Source of the DNA: Methylobacterium adhaesivum
GTDB taxonomy: Bacteria; Pseudomonadota; Alphaproteobacteria; Rhizobiales; Beijerinckiaceae
DNA length: 64,000 nucleotides
NCBI RefSeq assembly: GCF_022179065.1
Contig: NZ_BPQD01000001.1
Span: 62,001 to 126,000, forward strand
Direction: 5' to 3'
The notes beneath the pieces are model-generated. The model ran no database searches, had not been told where the DNA came from, and was given only the letters and a program-made list of their open reading frames with translations. This document shows, one piece after another, positions 57,478-64,000 of this stretch; positions within the stretch are counted from its first letter, which is position 1, and each line of letters starts with the position of its first letter. The translations under genes and the position numbers were made by a program.

Positions 57478-57882
57478 CTAGCGTGTCCGGCGCATGAGCC
57501 AGCCGGTGGCGAACGCGGCGGCGGCCACCATCAGGAGCGTCGTGCCCCGGTTGTCGTCGGCCCGCGCGGCGATGGTCCGCCCGCGCCGGACGGCCTCGTC
57601 GCGGTAATCCCGTCCCCGCCGGCGCAGGTCCTCGGCCTGTTCGCGGACATCGCCGGCGATGGCGCGTCCCCGGCTGCGGGTCTCGTCGATGAACTGGGAT
57701 CCGTCGCGATGCAGGCCATCCGCCGTCTCGCGGGCACGGCCGTACCCGTGCTGGAGGGCGCCTGCGACCTGATCCACGGCGCCGTCGATCTGCTGGCGCG
57801 GACGACCCGTCACGGCGCCGATGGCGGTGCGACCCCGGCCGCGCAGATGGCGCAGGCCGCCTTCGATCTGATCCCTGTTCAT
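57478..57882 (-). CDS. CsbD-like stress protein with C-terminal membrane helix
   Basis: A 134-residue protein. The first 40 residues (MNRDQIEGGLRHLRGRGRTA) follow the CsbD pattern of general-stress proteins. A long charged helical region with Arg-rich repeats (REQAEDLRRRGRDYRDEAV) is followed by one hydrophobic C-terminal segment (TTLLMVAAAAFATGWLM), as in ElaB/YqjD-type ribosome- or membrane-associated proteins. Start ATG 57882. It lies 97 bp downstream of the second CsbD gene and may share its stress promoter. Confidence 0.8.
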   Translation of the reverse strand: MNRDQIEGGLRHLRGRGRTAIGAVTGRPRQQIDGAVDQVAGALQHGYGRARETADGLHRDGSQFIDETRSRGRAIAGDVREQAEDLRRRGRDYRDEAVRRGRTIAARADDNRGTTLLMVAAAAFATGWLMRRTR

Positions 57883-57979
57883 ATTCAAACCTCGTTCGTT
57901 GCGTCTCCGGCGGCGGGCCCGATGCCCACCGCGCCGAACCCGATGGAGCCGCGAGCGGCCCCCCTCGACGATTACCTGT

Positions 57980-58192
57980 TCAGATCTTCTTGACGGCATC
58001 GGCCGCCGACTGAGCCGCGTTCTTGATGCCGTCCTTGGCGTCGCCGACGGTCTTCTGGGCTTCGCCCTTCAGCTCCTGGGCCTTGCCCTCGGCCTGAAGC
58101 TTCTCGTTTCCGGTGACGGAGCCGACGCCCTGCTTGATGTTGCCGACGGCCTCGTTGGCCAGACCCTTGATCTTGTCCGTCGTGCTGCTCAT
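57980..58192 (-). CDS. csbD: CsbD family general-stress protein
   Basis: A 70-residue highly charged protein matching CsbD throughout (MSSTTDKIKGLANEAVGNIK, GSVTGNEKLQAEGKAQELKG). Family members are abundant, probably disordered, and induced in stationary phase or stress, with unknown biochemical role. A strong site GAGGAGGG precedes ATG 58192. A full consensus sigma-EcfG promoter lies 62 bp upstream, predicting control by the stress sigma factor class encoded at 6814. Confidence 0.93.
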   Translation of the reverse strand: MSSTTDKIKGLANEAVGNIKQGVGSVTGNEKLQAEGKAQELKGEAQKTVGDAKDGIKNAAQSAADAVKKI

Positions 58193-58253
58193 CGAACCCT
58201 CCTCGAATGGGGCCTCGATCGCGGGACGCGAACGTCCGCGACAGGCCAAGCGC

Positions 58254-58279
58254 AACGGTGGTGGAACGGCGAATGTTCC
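58254..58279 (-). promoter_or_regulatory. Sigma-EcfG promoter upstream of csbD
   Basis: On the minus strand, GGAAC (58279-58275), a 17-base spacer, and CGTT (58257-58254). Both elements match the GGAAC-N16/17-CGTT consensus of the alphaproteobacterial general-stress sigma factor without error. The distance to the csbD ATG allows a leader of about 55 nt. Confidence 0.75.
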
Positions 58280-58458
58280 GCTCAGCGCCCGTCTGCGCAG
58301 TCCTGCCATGCGGGACATTGCTGCGCCGCACGCAACGCCCGCTGCAGCGCAAGACAATCGATAATCTCCGATTCCGAAGCCTCTCGTCTTAAAAAATTTT
58401 CTCGCATAGTCCCAAAATTTTTACAGATGAGCTCAGGCAAGAGCCGCAGCAAAGCTGC

Positions 58459-58486
58459 TTGAATTCAAAATAATTGCGGCTAGAAC
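58459..58486 (+). promoter_or_regulatory. Candidate promoter of the oxalate operon
   Basis: TTGAAT-N16-TAGAAC (four of six matches in each box) in the AT-rich half of the 332-bp divergent gap 58193-58524, about 38 bp before the oxlT ATG. GCAGC-AAA-GCTGC lies just upstream and may bind a regulator. The GAGGAC ribosome-binding site sits before 58525. Confidence 0.35.
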
Positions 58487-58524
58487 CAGCGAGCATTACC
58501 AAAAGTTGACTCGAGGACAACGCC

Positions 58525-59832
58525 ATGACCGCGCGCACCGCTGCGCCTGTCCCCGGTGGGACCACCTACGCTGCATCGGCCACCGTCGGTGCGCCCCCGT
58601 TCGGCCGCTGGGGCCAGCTCGTCATCGGCGTCATCTGCATGGTGATGATCGCCAACCTTCAGTACGGCTGGACGTTCTTCGTCCCCGACATCCAGAAGAA
58701 GTTCGGCTTCGACCGGGCTGCCATCCAGTGGGCCTTCACCCTGTTCGTCCTGTTCGAGACCTGGCTCGTCCCCGTCGAGGGCTGGTTTGTCGACAAGTAC
58801 GGCCCGCGCGTCGTGGTGCTGTTCGGCGGCGTGCTCTGCGCCATCGGTTGGGTCATCAACTCCTATGCCGACACCCTGAACATGTTCTATCTCGGGCAGG
58901 TCGTCGCCGGCATCGGCGCGGGCGCGGTCTACGGCACCTGCGTCGGCTCGGCCCTCAAGTGGTTCCCGGACAAGCGCGGTCTTGCCGCCGGCATCACCGC
59001 CGCCGGCTTCGGCGCCGGCTCGGCGCTCACCGTCGCGCCGATCCAGTGGATGATCGCCGATCACGGCTTTCAGGCCGCGTTCTTCAACTTCGGCATCGGC
59101 CAGGGCGTGATCGTCGTGGTGCTGTCGCTGTTCCTCGTGTCGCCGAAGAAGGACCAGCTCGTTCAAGCCACGAGCAACGCCAGCGTCGCACAGACCCGGC
59201 GCAACTACTCTCCCGGCGAAGTCGCCCGCCAGCCGATCTTCTGGCTGATGTACTTCATGTTCGTCATCGTGGGCGCTGGCGGCCTCATGATCACCGCCAA
59301 CCTCAAGCCCATCGCCGCCGATATCGGCGTCGACAAGGTCCCCGTCACGATCATGGGCCTCACCATGGTGGCCATCACCTTCGCGGCCACCATCGACCGG
59401 GTGCTCAACGGTCTCACCCGTCCGTTCTTCGGCTGGGTCTCGGACAAGATCGGCCGCGAGAACACCATGTTCATCGCCTTCGCCATGGAAGGCTTCGGCA
59501 TCTACATGCTCTACCTCTGGGGTCACGATCCCCTGTGGTTCGTCCTGCTCTCCGGGTTCGTGTTCTTCGCCTGGGGCGAGATCTACTCCCTGTTCCCCTC
59601 GACCTGCACCGACACCTTCGGTTCGAAGTTCGCCGCCACCAATGCCGGCCTGCTCTACACCGCCAAGGGAACGGCGGCCCTCCTGGTCCCCGCCGCCAAC
59701 TACCTGCAGCAGAGTTCCTCGAGCTGGGACGGCGTGTTCCTCGTCGCGGCCGGCGCCAACATCCTCGCCTCGATCCTCGCCATCGCGGTGCTGAAGCCCT
59801 GGCGGGCCCGGGTCATCGCGCGGAATGCCTGA
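58525..59832 (+). CDS. oxlT: Oxalate/formate MFS antiporter
   Basis: A 435-residue major-facilitator protein with 12 hydrophobic helices. The start of helix 1 (FGRWGQLVIGVICMVMIANL, then QYGWTFFVPDIQKKFGFDRA) and GWFVDKYGPRVVVLFGG match OxlT of Oxalobacter and its methylobacterial homologues. Import of oxalate in exchange for formate or a related anion is expected. The arrangement upstream of oxalyl-CoA genes supports oxalate as substrate. It is the first gene of the operon, and the next gene begins within or right after its stop. Confidence 0.92.
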   Translation: MTARTAAPVPGGTTYAASATVGAPPFGRWGQLVIGVICMVMIANLQYGWTFFVPDIQKKFGFDRAAIQWAFTLFVLFETWLVPVEGWFVDKYGPRVVVLFGGVLCAIGWVINSYADTLNMFYLGQVVAGIGAGAVYGTCVGSALKWFPDKRGLAAGITAAGFGAGSALTVAPIQWMIADHGFQAAFFNFGIGQGVIVVVLSLFLVSPKKDQLVQATSNASVAQTRRNYSPGEVARQPIFWLMYFMFVIVGAGGLMITANLKPIAADIGVDKVPVTIMGLTMVAITFAATIDRVLNGLTRPFFGWVSDKIGRENTMFIAFAMEGFGIYMLYLWGHDPLWFVLLSGFVFFAWGEIYSLFPSTCTDTFGSKFAATNAGLLYTAKGTAALLVPAANYLQQSSSSWDGVFLVAAGANILASILAIAVLKPWRARVIARNA

Positions 59833-59836
59833 GACC

Positions 59837-60601
59837 ATGGCTCGCTGGCTGCGCTACATCCATGACGGCCGGGGCGGCTTCGGCCGCCTCGACGGGGACC
59901 GGATCGCCGTCCACGCCGGCGATCTGTTTTCCGATCCAGCCCCCACGGGCGAGACCCTGGCCCTCGCCGAGGTGGTGCTCGACCTGCCCTGCCGGCCCTC
60001 CAAGCTCATCGCCCTGTGGAACAACTTCCACGCGGCAGCCGAGAAGCAGGGCCTGGATCGACCGGAGAACCCGCTGTTCTTCGTGAAGCCGCCCAACACC
60101 TACCGGGCGAGCGGCGACACCGTGGCGATCCCCGAAGGCGTCGGCCGCATCCTGTTCGAGGGCGAACTCGGCATCGTCATCGGGCGGCGGGGGCGCGACC
60201 TCACGCCGGAGGCGGCGGCCGGGCACATCTTCGGCTACACCTGCGTGAACGACGTCACGGCCCTCGAAGTGCTCAAGGCCGATCCGAGCTTCGTGCAATG
60301 GACACGTTCGAAGGGCTTCGACGGGTTCGGCCCCTTCGGCCCGGTCATCGCCACCGGTCTGGCCCCCGACGATCTCTCAGTCGCCGTCCGGGTCAACGGA
60401 CGCGAGCGGCAGCGCTATCCCGTTGCCGACATGTTCTTCAAGCCGCACGAAATCGTCGCCCTGGTCTCGCGCGGCACCACCCTGGAACCCGGCGACCTCA
60501 TCGCCTGTGGAACCTCCAACGGCGCTGGCCCGATTCCGAAGGGCGCCACCGTCGAGGTCGAGATCGACGGCATCGGAATCCTCTCGAACACCTTCACCTG
60601 A
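59837..60601 (+). CDS. Fumarylacetoacetate hydrolase-family protein
   Basis: A 254-residue protein of the FAH superfamily. Metal-site signatures are VGRILFEGELGIVIGRRGRD, GYTCVNDVTALEV, GFDGFGPFGPVIATG and GTSNGAGPIPKGATVEVEI. Members hydrolyse C-C bonds, decarboxylate oxaloacetate or isomerise keto acids. In an oxalate operon the substrate could be oxaloacetate-like or another 2-oxo acid, but this is not shown. ATG 59825, overlapping the oxlT stop, is an alternative start four codons upstream. It is inserted between transport and CoA-activation genes, so a linked function is likely. Confidence 0.85.
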   Translation: MARWLRYIHDGRGGFGRLDGDRIAVHAGDLFSDPAPTGETLALAEVVLDLPCRPSKLIALWNNFHAAAEKQGLDRPENPLFFVKPPNTYRASGDTVAIPEGVGRILFEGELGIVIGRRGRDLTPEAAAGHIFGYTCVNDVTALEVLKADPSFVQWTRSKGFDGFGPFGPVIATGLAPDDLSVAVRVNGRERQRYPVADMFFKPHEIVALVSRGTTLEPGDLIACGTSNGAGPIPKGATVEVEIDGIGILSNTFT

Positions 60602-60674
60602 CAGCCCGCATGGCGGACCGCGTGATGGCCCGCCCGACATACGATTGCCGAACACGGACCTCGAGGACACCCAC

Positions 60675-61685
60675 ATGAGCATCGCCATCGTCGGCGCCGG
60701 CGCCATCGGCGGATTCCTGGGCGTACGCCTCGCCAATGCGGGCGAGGACGTCACCTTCATCGCCCGCGGCGCCAACCTCGAGGCCATACAGGCCGGCGGC
60801 ATGCGCCTGATCGAGGAGAACGGCTCCGAGATTCACGTCGAGAATCTGCGGGCCACGAAGTCCATGGCGGAGGCCGGCGTGCACGACATCGTGCTGCTGA
60901 CCGTCAAGGCGCACCAAGTCGGGCCGATCGCGGCCGACCTGCATCACCTCATCGGGCCCGACACGGTGGTGGTGACCATGCAGAACGGCATCCCGTGGTG
61001 GTACTTCTCCGGCGGTCACGGCGGCGAGCTCGCCGGCACCCACATGGAGACCGCCGATCCGGGCGGCCTCATCGCGAAGCACCTCGACCCGAAGCACGTC
61101 ATCGGCTCCGTGGTCTATCCGGCCGCCGTGCTGACGGAGCCCGGCGTGGTGCAGGTCATCGAGGGACACCGCTTCGGCCTCGGCGAACTCGACGGGTCCA
61201 TGAGCCCGCGCGTCCAGTCCCTCGCCCAGCGCCTCATCAAGGCCGGGTTCCGGGCGCCCGTGACCTCCGACATCCGGGCCGAGATCTGGCTCAAGCTCTG
61301 GGGCAACCTGAGTTTCAATCCCATTTCGGCGCTGAGCCACGCCACCCTCGTGGACATCTGCCAGTTCCCCGAGACCCGGGCGCTCGCCGCCGACATGATG
61401 CGCGAAGCCGAGACGATCGCGGGCAAGCTCGGGGTCACGTTCAAGCTCGGCATCGAGAAGCGCATCGCCGGGGCCGAGAAAGTCGGCGCCCACAAGACCT
61501 CGATGCTGCAGGATGTCGAGGCCGGCCGCCCCATCGAGCTCGAGGCCCTCGTCGGCTCGATCATCGAACTCGGGCGCCTCACCGACACCCCGACCCCGCA
61601 TATCGGCACCGTCTACGCCCTGATGCGTCTCCTCGCGCAGAGCCTGGAGCGGGCGCAGGGGCGCCTCGTCATCACGGCCGCCTGA
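60675..61685 (+). CDS. panE2: PanE2-type oxalyl-CoA reductase (2-dehydropantoate 2-reductase family)
   Basis: A 336-residue NADP-binding reductase of the ketopantoate reductase family. The dinucleotide motif is GAGAIGGFLGVRLA (about residues 7-20), and the catalytic-type lysine and asparagine regions are LLTVKAHQVG, WLKLWGNLSFNPISALSHA and IAGAEKVGAHKTSMLQD. In Methylobacterium a PanE-like enzyme (PanE2) is known to reduce oxalyl-CoA to glyoxylate rather than act in pantothenate synthesis. Position between oxlT and the oxalate-CoA ligase gene strongly supports that role. It starts 73 bp after the FAH gene with GAGGACA ahead. Confidence 0.82.
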   Translation: MSIAIVGAGAIGGFLGVRLANAGEDVTFIARGANLEAIQAGGMRLIEENGSEIHVENLRATKSMAEAGVHDIVLLTVKAHQVGPIAADLHHLIGPDTVVVTMQNGIPWWYFSGGHGGELAGTHMETADPGGLIAKHLDPKHVIGSVVYPAAVLTEPGVVQVIEGHRFGLGELDGSMSPRVQSLAQRLIKAGFRAPVTSDIRAEIWLKLWGNLSFNPISALSHATLVDICQFPETRALAADMMREAETIAGKLGVTFKLGIEKRIAGAEKVGAHKTSMLQDVEAGRPIELEALVGSIIELGRLTDTPTPHIGTVYALMRLLAQSLERAQGRLVITAA

Positions 61686-61714
61686 TTGTTTTCGAGATAT
61701 TGAGGAAGTTTCCC

Positions 61715-63247
61715 ATGGCCGAGAACGCCACCACCCTGCATGCGCTGATTCGAGCTGGTGCCGACGACGCCACCGCCCTGTCGAGCCCCGGCGGCGTGCC
61801 CCTGACCTTCGGCGCGCTGCGTGCCCTCACGGACCGCACCATCGCGGCCTTGAACGCGCAGGGCATCGGCCGGGGCGACCGCGTTGGCATCGTCCTCGAC
61901 AACGGCCCCGAGATGGCCGCCGCCTTCATCGCCGTGGCGGCGGGCGCCACCTCGGCGCCGCTCAACCCGAGCTACAAGGCCGACGAGTTCAACTTCTACC
62001 TCTCCGATCTCAACGCCAAGCTGCTGGTGGTCGCGGAAGGCTCCGAGACGCCGGCCGTGGCGGTGGCGGAGAAGCTCGGCGTGCCGGTGGTCCGCCTGCG
62101 GCCGACACCCGAAGCAGGCGCGGGCTCCTTCACCCTGGCGTTCACCGGCGCGGCGGCCGCCCCCGCCGCCAAGGGTGGCCCGGCCGAGGCCGAGGACATC
62201 GCCCTGGTGCTCCACACCTCCGGCACCACCTCGCGCCCGAAGATCGTGCCCCTCAAGCAGTCGAACGTCTGCGCCTCGGCCGGCAACATCCGCCGGACGT
62301 TGGCGTTCACGGCCGATGATCGCGGCCTCAACATCATGCCGCTGTTCCACATCCACGGCCTCATCGCCGGCATCCTGGCGCCGCTCTCGGCCGGCGGTCA
62401 GGTGTCCTGCACGCCGGGCTTCAACGCCCTGAAGTTCTTCGGCTGGATGAGTGAGGTGCGCCCGACCTGGTACACGGCGGTGCCGACCATGCATCAGGCG
62501 ATCCTCGCCCGCGCCGGCCGCAACAAGGAGACCATCGAGGCCAACCCCCTCCGGTTCATCCGCTCGTCCTCCTCCTCCATGCCGCCGCAGGTGATGAAGG
62601 AGATCGAGGACGTGTTCGGCGCGCCCCTCATCGAGGCCTACGGCATGACGGAGGCCGCCCACCAGATGGCCTCGAACCCCCTGCCGCCCCGGCCCCATTA
62701 CGCCGGCTCGGTGGGCCTCGCCGCCGGCCCCGAGATCGCCATCGTCGACGACGAGGGCGAGCCCCTGCCCGCCGGCGAGATCGGCGAGATCGTCATCCGG
62801 GGCAACAACGTGATGGCGGGCTACGAGAACAACGACAAGGCCAACGCCGAGGCCTTCACGAAGCAGGGCTGGTTCCGCACGGGCGACCAGGGCTCCCTCA
62901 CGCCGGAGGGCTACCTCTCGCTCACGGGCCGTCTCAAGGAGATCATCAACCGGGGCGGCGAGAAGATCTCGCCCCGCGAGGTGGACGAGGTGCTCATGGA
63001 CCATCCGGCCGTGTCGCAATGCGTCACCTTCGCCATGCCGCACGACAAGCTCGGCGAGGATGTCGCGGCGGCCATCGTCCTGCGCGAGGGCCAGACCCTG
63101 GTCGAGAAGGAGCTGCGGGGCTTCGCCCTGGAGCGCCTGGCGGCCTTCAAGGTGCCGGCCAAGATCCTGATCCTCGACGAGATCCCCAAGGGCGCCACCG
63201 GCAAGCTCCAGCGCATCGGCCTCGCGCAGAAGCTCGGTCTCGTCTGA
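61715..63247 (+). CDS. Oxalate--CoA ligase (acyl-CoA synthetase)
   Basis: A 510-residue AMP-forming acyl-CoA synthetase. The ATP loop is TSGTTSRPK (168-176), the core IEAYGMTEAAHQMASN, the GWFRTGDQG aspartate and the C-terminal catalytic lysine Lys497 in GATGKLQR. The sequence is close to the plant/yeast/bacterial oxalyl-CoA synthetase clade (PLFHIHGLIAGILAPLSAGG). It would activate oxalate to oxalyl-CoA for the reductase gene just upstream. TGAGGAAG precedes ATG 61715. It is the last gene of the oxalate operon. Confidence 0.9.
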   Translation: MAENATTLHALIRAGADDATALSSPGGVPLTFGALRALTDRTIAALNAQGIGRGDRVGIVLDNGPEMAAAFIAVAAGATSAPLNPSYKADEFNFYLSDLNAKLLVVAEGSETPAVAVAEKLGVPVVRLRPTPEAGAGSFTLAFTGAAAAPAAKGGPAEAEDIALVLHTSGTTSRPKIVPLKQSNVCASAGNIRRTLAFTADDRGLNIMPLFHIHGLIAGILAPLSAGGQVSCTPGFNALKFFGWMSEVRPTWYTAVPTMHQAILARAGRNKETIEANPLRFIRSSSSSMPPQVMKEIEDVFGAPLIEAYGMTEAAHQMASNPLPPRPHYAGSVGLAAGPEIAIVDDEGEPLPAGEIGEIVIRGNNVMAGYENNDKANAEAFTKQGWFRTGDQGSLTPEGYLSLTGRLKEIINRGGEKISPREVDEVLMDHPAVSQCVTFAMPHDKLGEDVAAAIVLREGQTLVEKELRGFALERLAAFKVPAKILILDEIPKGATGKLQRIGLAQKLGLV

Positions 63248-63266
63248 GTCAACTCCCGGGAGCGCC

Positions 63267-63286
63267 CCCGCCGCTCAGGCGGCGGG
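63267..63286. terminator. Convergent terminator hairpin overlapping the tyrA stop
   Basis: CCCGCCGC-N4-GCGGCGGG, perfect 8-bp stem 19 bp after the oxalate-CoA ligase stop. The loop contains the stop codon of the opposing prephenate dehydrogenase gene. Confidence 0.55.
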
Positions 63287-64000
63287 CGGCGCCTTCTCGG
63301 GTGCGGCCACCGGCCGGGCGCGGCCGAAATCGGCCTCCGCCGTCTCCTGGCCCATGGCGACGATGCCCTTGCGGATGGCGCGGGTGCGGGTGAACAGCTC
63401 GTGCAGGGCGTCGCCGTCGCCCCAGCGGATGGCGCGGGCAAGCGCCGCGAGATCCTCGTTGAAGCGTCCGAGCATCTCCAGCACCGCGTCCTTGTTGGTA
63501 AGGAACACATCGCGCCACATGGTCGGATCGGAGGCGGCGATGCGGGTGAAATCGCGAAAACCGCCGGCCGAGAACTTGATCACCTCCGACTGCGTCACCG
63601 CCTCGAGATCGGCGGCCGTGCCGACGATATTGTAGGCAATGAGGTGCGGCACGTGGCTCGTGATGGCGAGCACGAGGTCGTGATGCTCCGGCGTCATGGA
63701 CTCGACGATGGCGCCGAGCCCTTCCCAGAACGCCTGGACCCGCGCGGTCGCCTCCGAATCCGCTCCCTCGGGTGGGGTGAGGATGCACCAGCGCCCGGAG
63801 AACAGGGTCGAGAACCCGGCATCGGGCCCGGAATACTCGGTGCCGGCCACGGGATGGGCCGGCACGAAGGCGACGCCTTCGGGAAGGTGCGGCGCCACGG
63901 CCGCCACCACGGACGCCTTCACCGAACCGACGTCGGAGACGATGGCGCCGGGCTTGAGGGCCGGCCCCATGGCCTCGGCCACGGCCCCGGCGGCGCCCAC
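63275..64000 (-). CDS. tyrA: Prephenate dehydrogenase, C-terminal part (start beyond window)
   Basis: The frame is open through the right edge, so the N-terminal NAD-binding loop is missing. The visible 241 residues have AIVSDVGSVKASVVAAVAPH, PAHPVAGTEYSGPDAG, ITSHVPHLIAYNIVG and FSAGGFRDFTRIAASDPTMW, all typical of prephenate/arogenate dehydrogenase, which makes 4-hydroxyphenylpyruvate or tyrosine. The end is Pro/Ala-rich. Upstream context (often hisC in Rhizobiales) is not visible. Confidence 0.93.
   Translation of the reverse strand: MGAAGAVAEAMGPALKPGAIVSDVGSVKASVVAAVAPHLPEGVAFVPAHPVAGTEYSGPDAGFSTLFSGRWCILTPPEGADSEATARVQAFWEGLGAIVESMTPEHHDLVLAITSHVPHLIAYNIVGTAADLEAVTQSEVIKFSAGGFRDFTRIAASDPTMWRDVFLTNKDAVLEMLGRFNEDLAALARAIRWGDGDALHELFTRTRAIRKGIVAMGQETAEADFGRARPVAAPEKAPPAA

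Overview
The window is high-GC DNA with an alphaproteobacterial (Rhizobiales/Hyphomicrobiales) gene complement. A Methylobacterium or Methylorubrum-type organism is the best fit. Supporting signs are the sigma-EcfG general-stress sigma factor with NepR-like sequence, the block mdh-sucC-sucD-sucA-sucB-lpd, DUF1236, DUF2865 and DUF1254/DUF1214 envelope genes, and an oxalate cluster that includes a PanE-like reductase. No rRNA, tRNA, CRISPR array or insertion sequence was seen.

Layout. 1-6.5 kb: edge fragment of an L,D-transpeptidase, a large ABC-transporter-like protein whose ATPase motifs have decayed, an iron-sulfur (6-4)-type photolyase, methionine aminopeptidase and a class II glutamine amidotransferase. 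6.8-12 kb: an EcfG-type sigma factor carrying an N-terminal NepR-like segment, small secreted and zinc-ribbon proteins behind strong palindromes, a second short NepR-like protein, mscL, and psd-pssA for phosphatidylethanolamine synthesis. 12.1-15.2 kb: an accessory region with a HigBA toxin-antitoxin pair, then an AT-rich two-gene operon encoding a ParB-like protein and a D12-class DNA adenine methyltransferase, coupled by a four-base overlap. This is the strongest candidate for an undescribed (possibly defence) system. 15.3-27 kb: Atm1-type ABC exporter, LysM protein, LOG-family protein, cysS, and a run of secreted proteins (CreA, DUF2865, a large OmpA-type protein with an Arg/Pro-rich repeat region) and an MFS exporter.

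27-36.4 kb: minus-strand TCA-cycle block mdh-sucCD-sucAB-lpd with hairpins between the cistron pairs. 36.6-50 kb: TetR regulator, glyoxalase II-type hydrolase, methyltransferase, MarC, then dapB, gpmA and alkB, a secreted protein, grpE, glnD, an OsmC protein, a proton antiporter and gshB. 50-58 kb: small secreted proteins, a lipoprotein, a DUF1254/DUF1214 pair downstream of a class A penicillin-binding protein, a YcgN protein, a creatininase-family protein and two CsbD-like stress proteins. A full-match sigma-EcfG promoter (GGAAC-N17-CGTT) precedes the second CsbD gene. 58.5-63.2 kb: oxalate operon (oxlT, FAH-family protein, PanE2-type oxalyl-CoA reductase, oxalate-CoA ligase). The right edge holds the C-terminal part of prephenate dehydrogenase.

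Logic across the window. The sigma factor, the second NepR-like protein and the CsbD promoter suggest local pieces of the general stress response. The oxalate operon would import oxalate, activate it to oxalyl-CoA and reduce it to glyoxylate. The TCA block supplies central carbon flux. Promoter and operator calls are pattern matches read by eye and are weaker than the gene calls.
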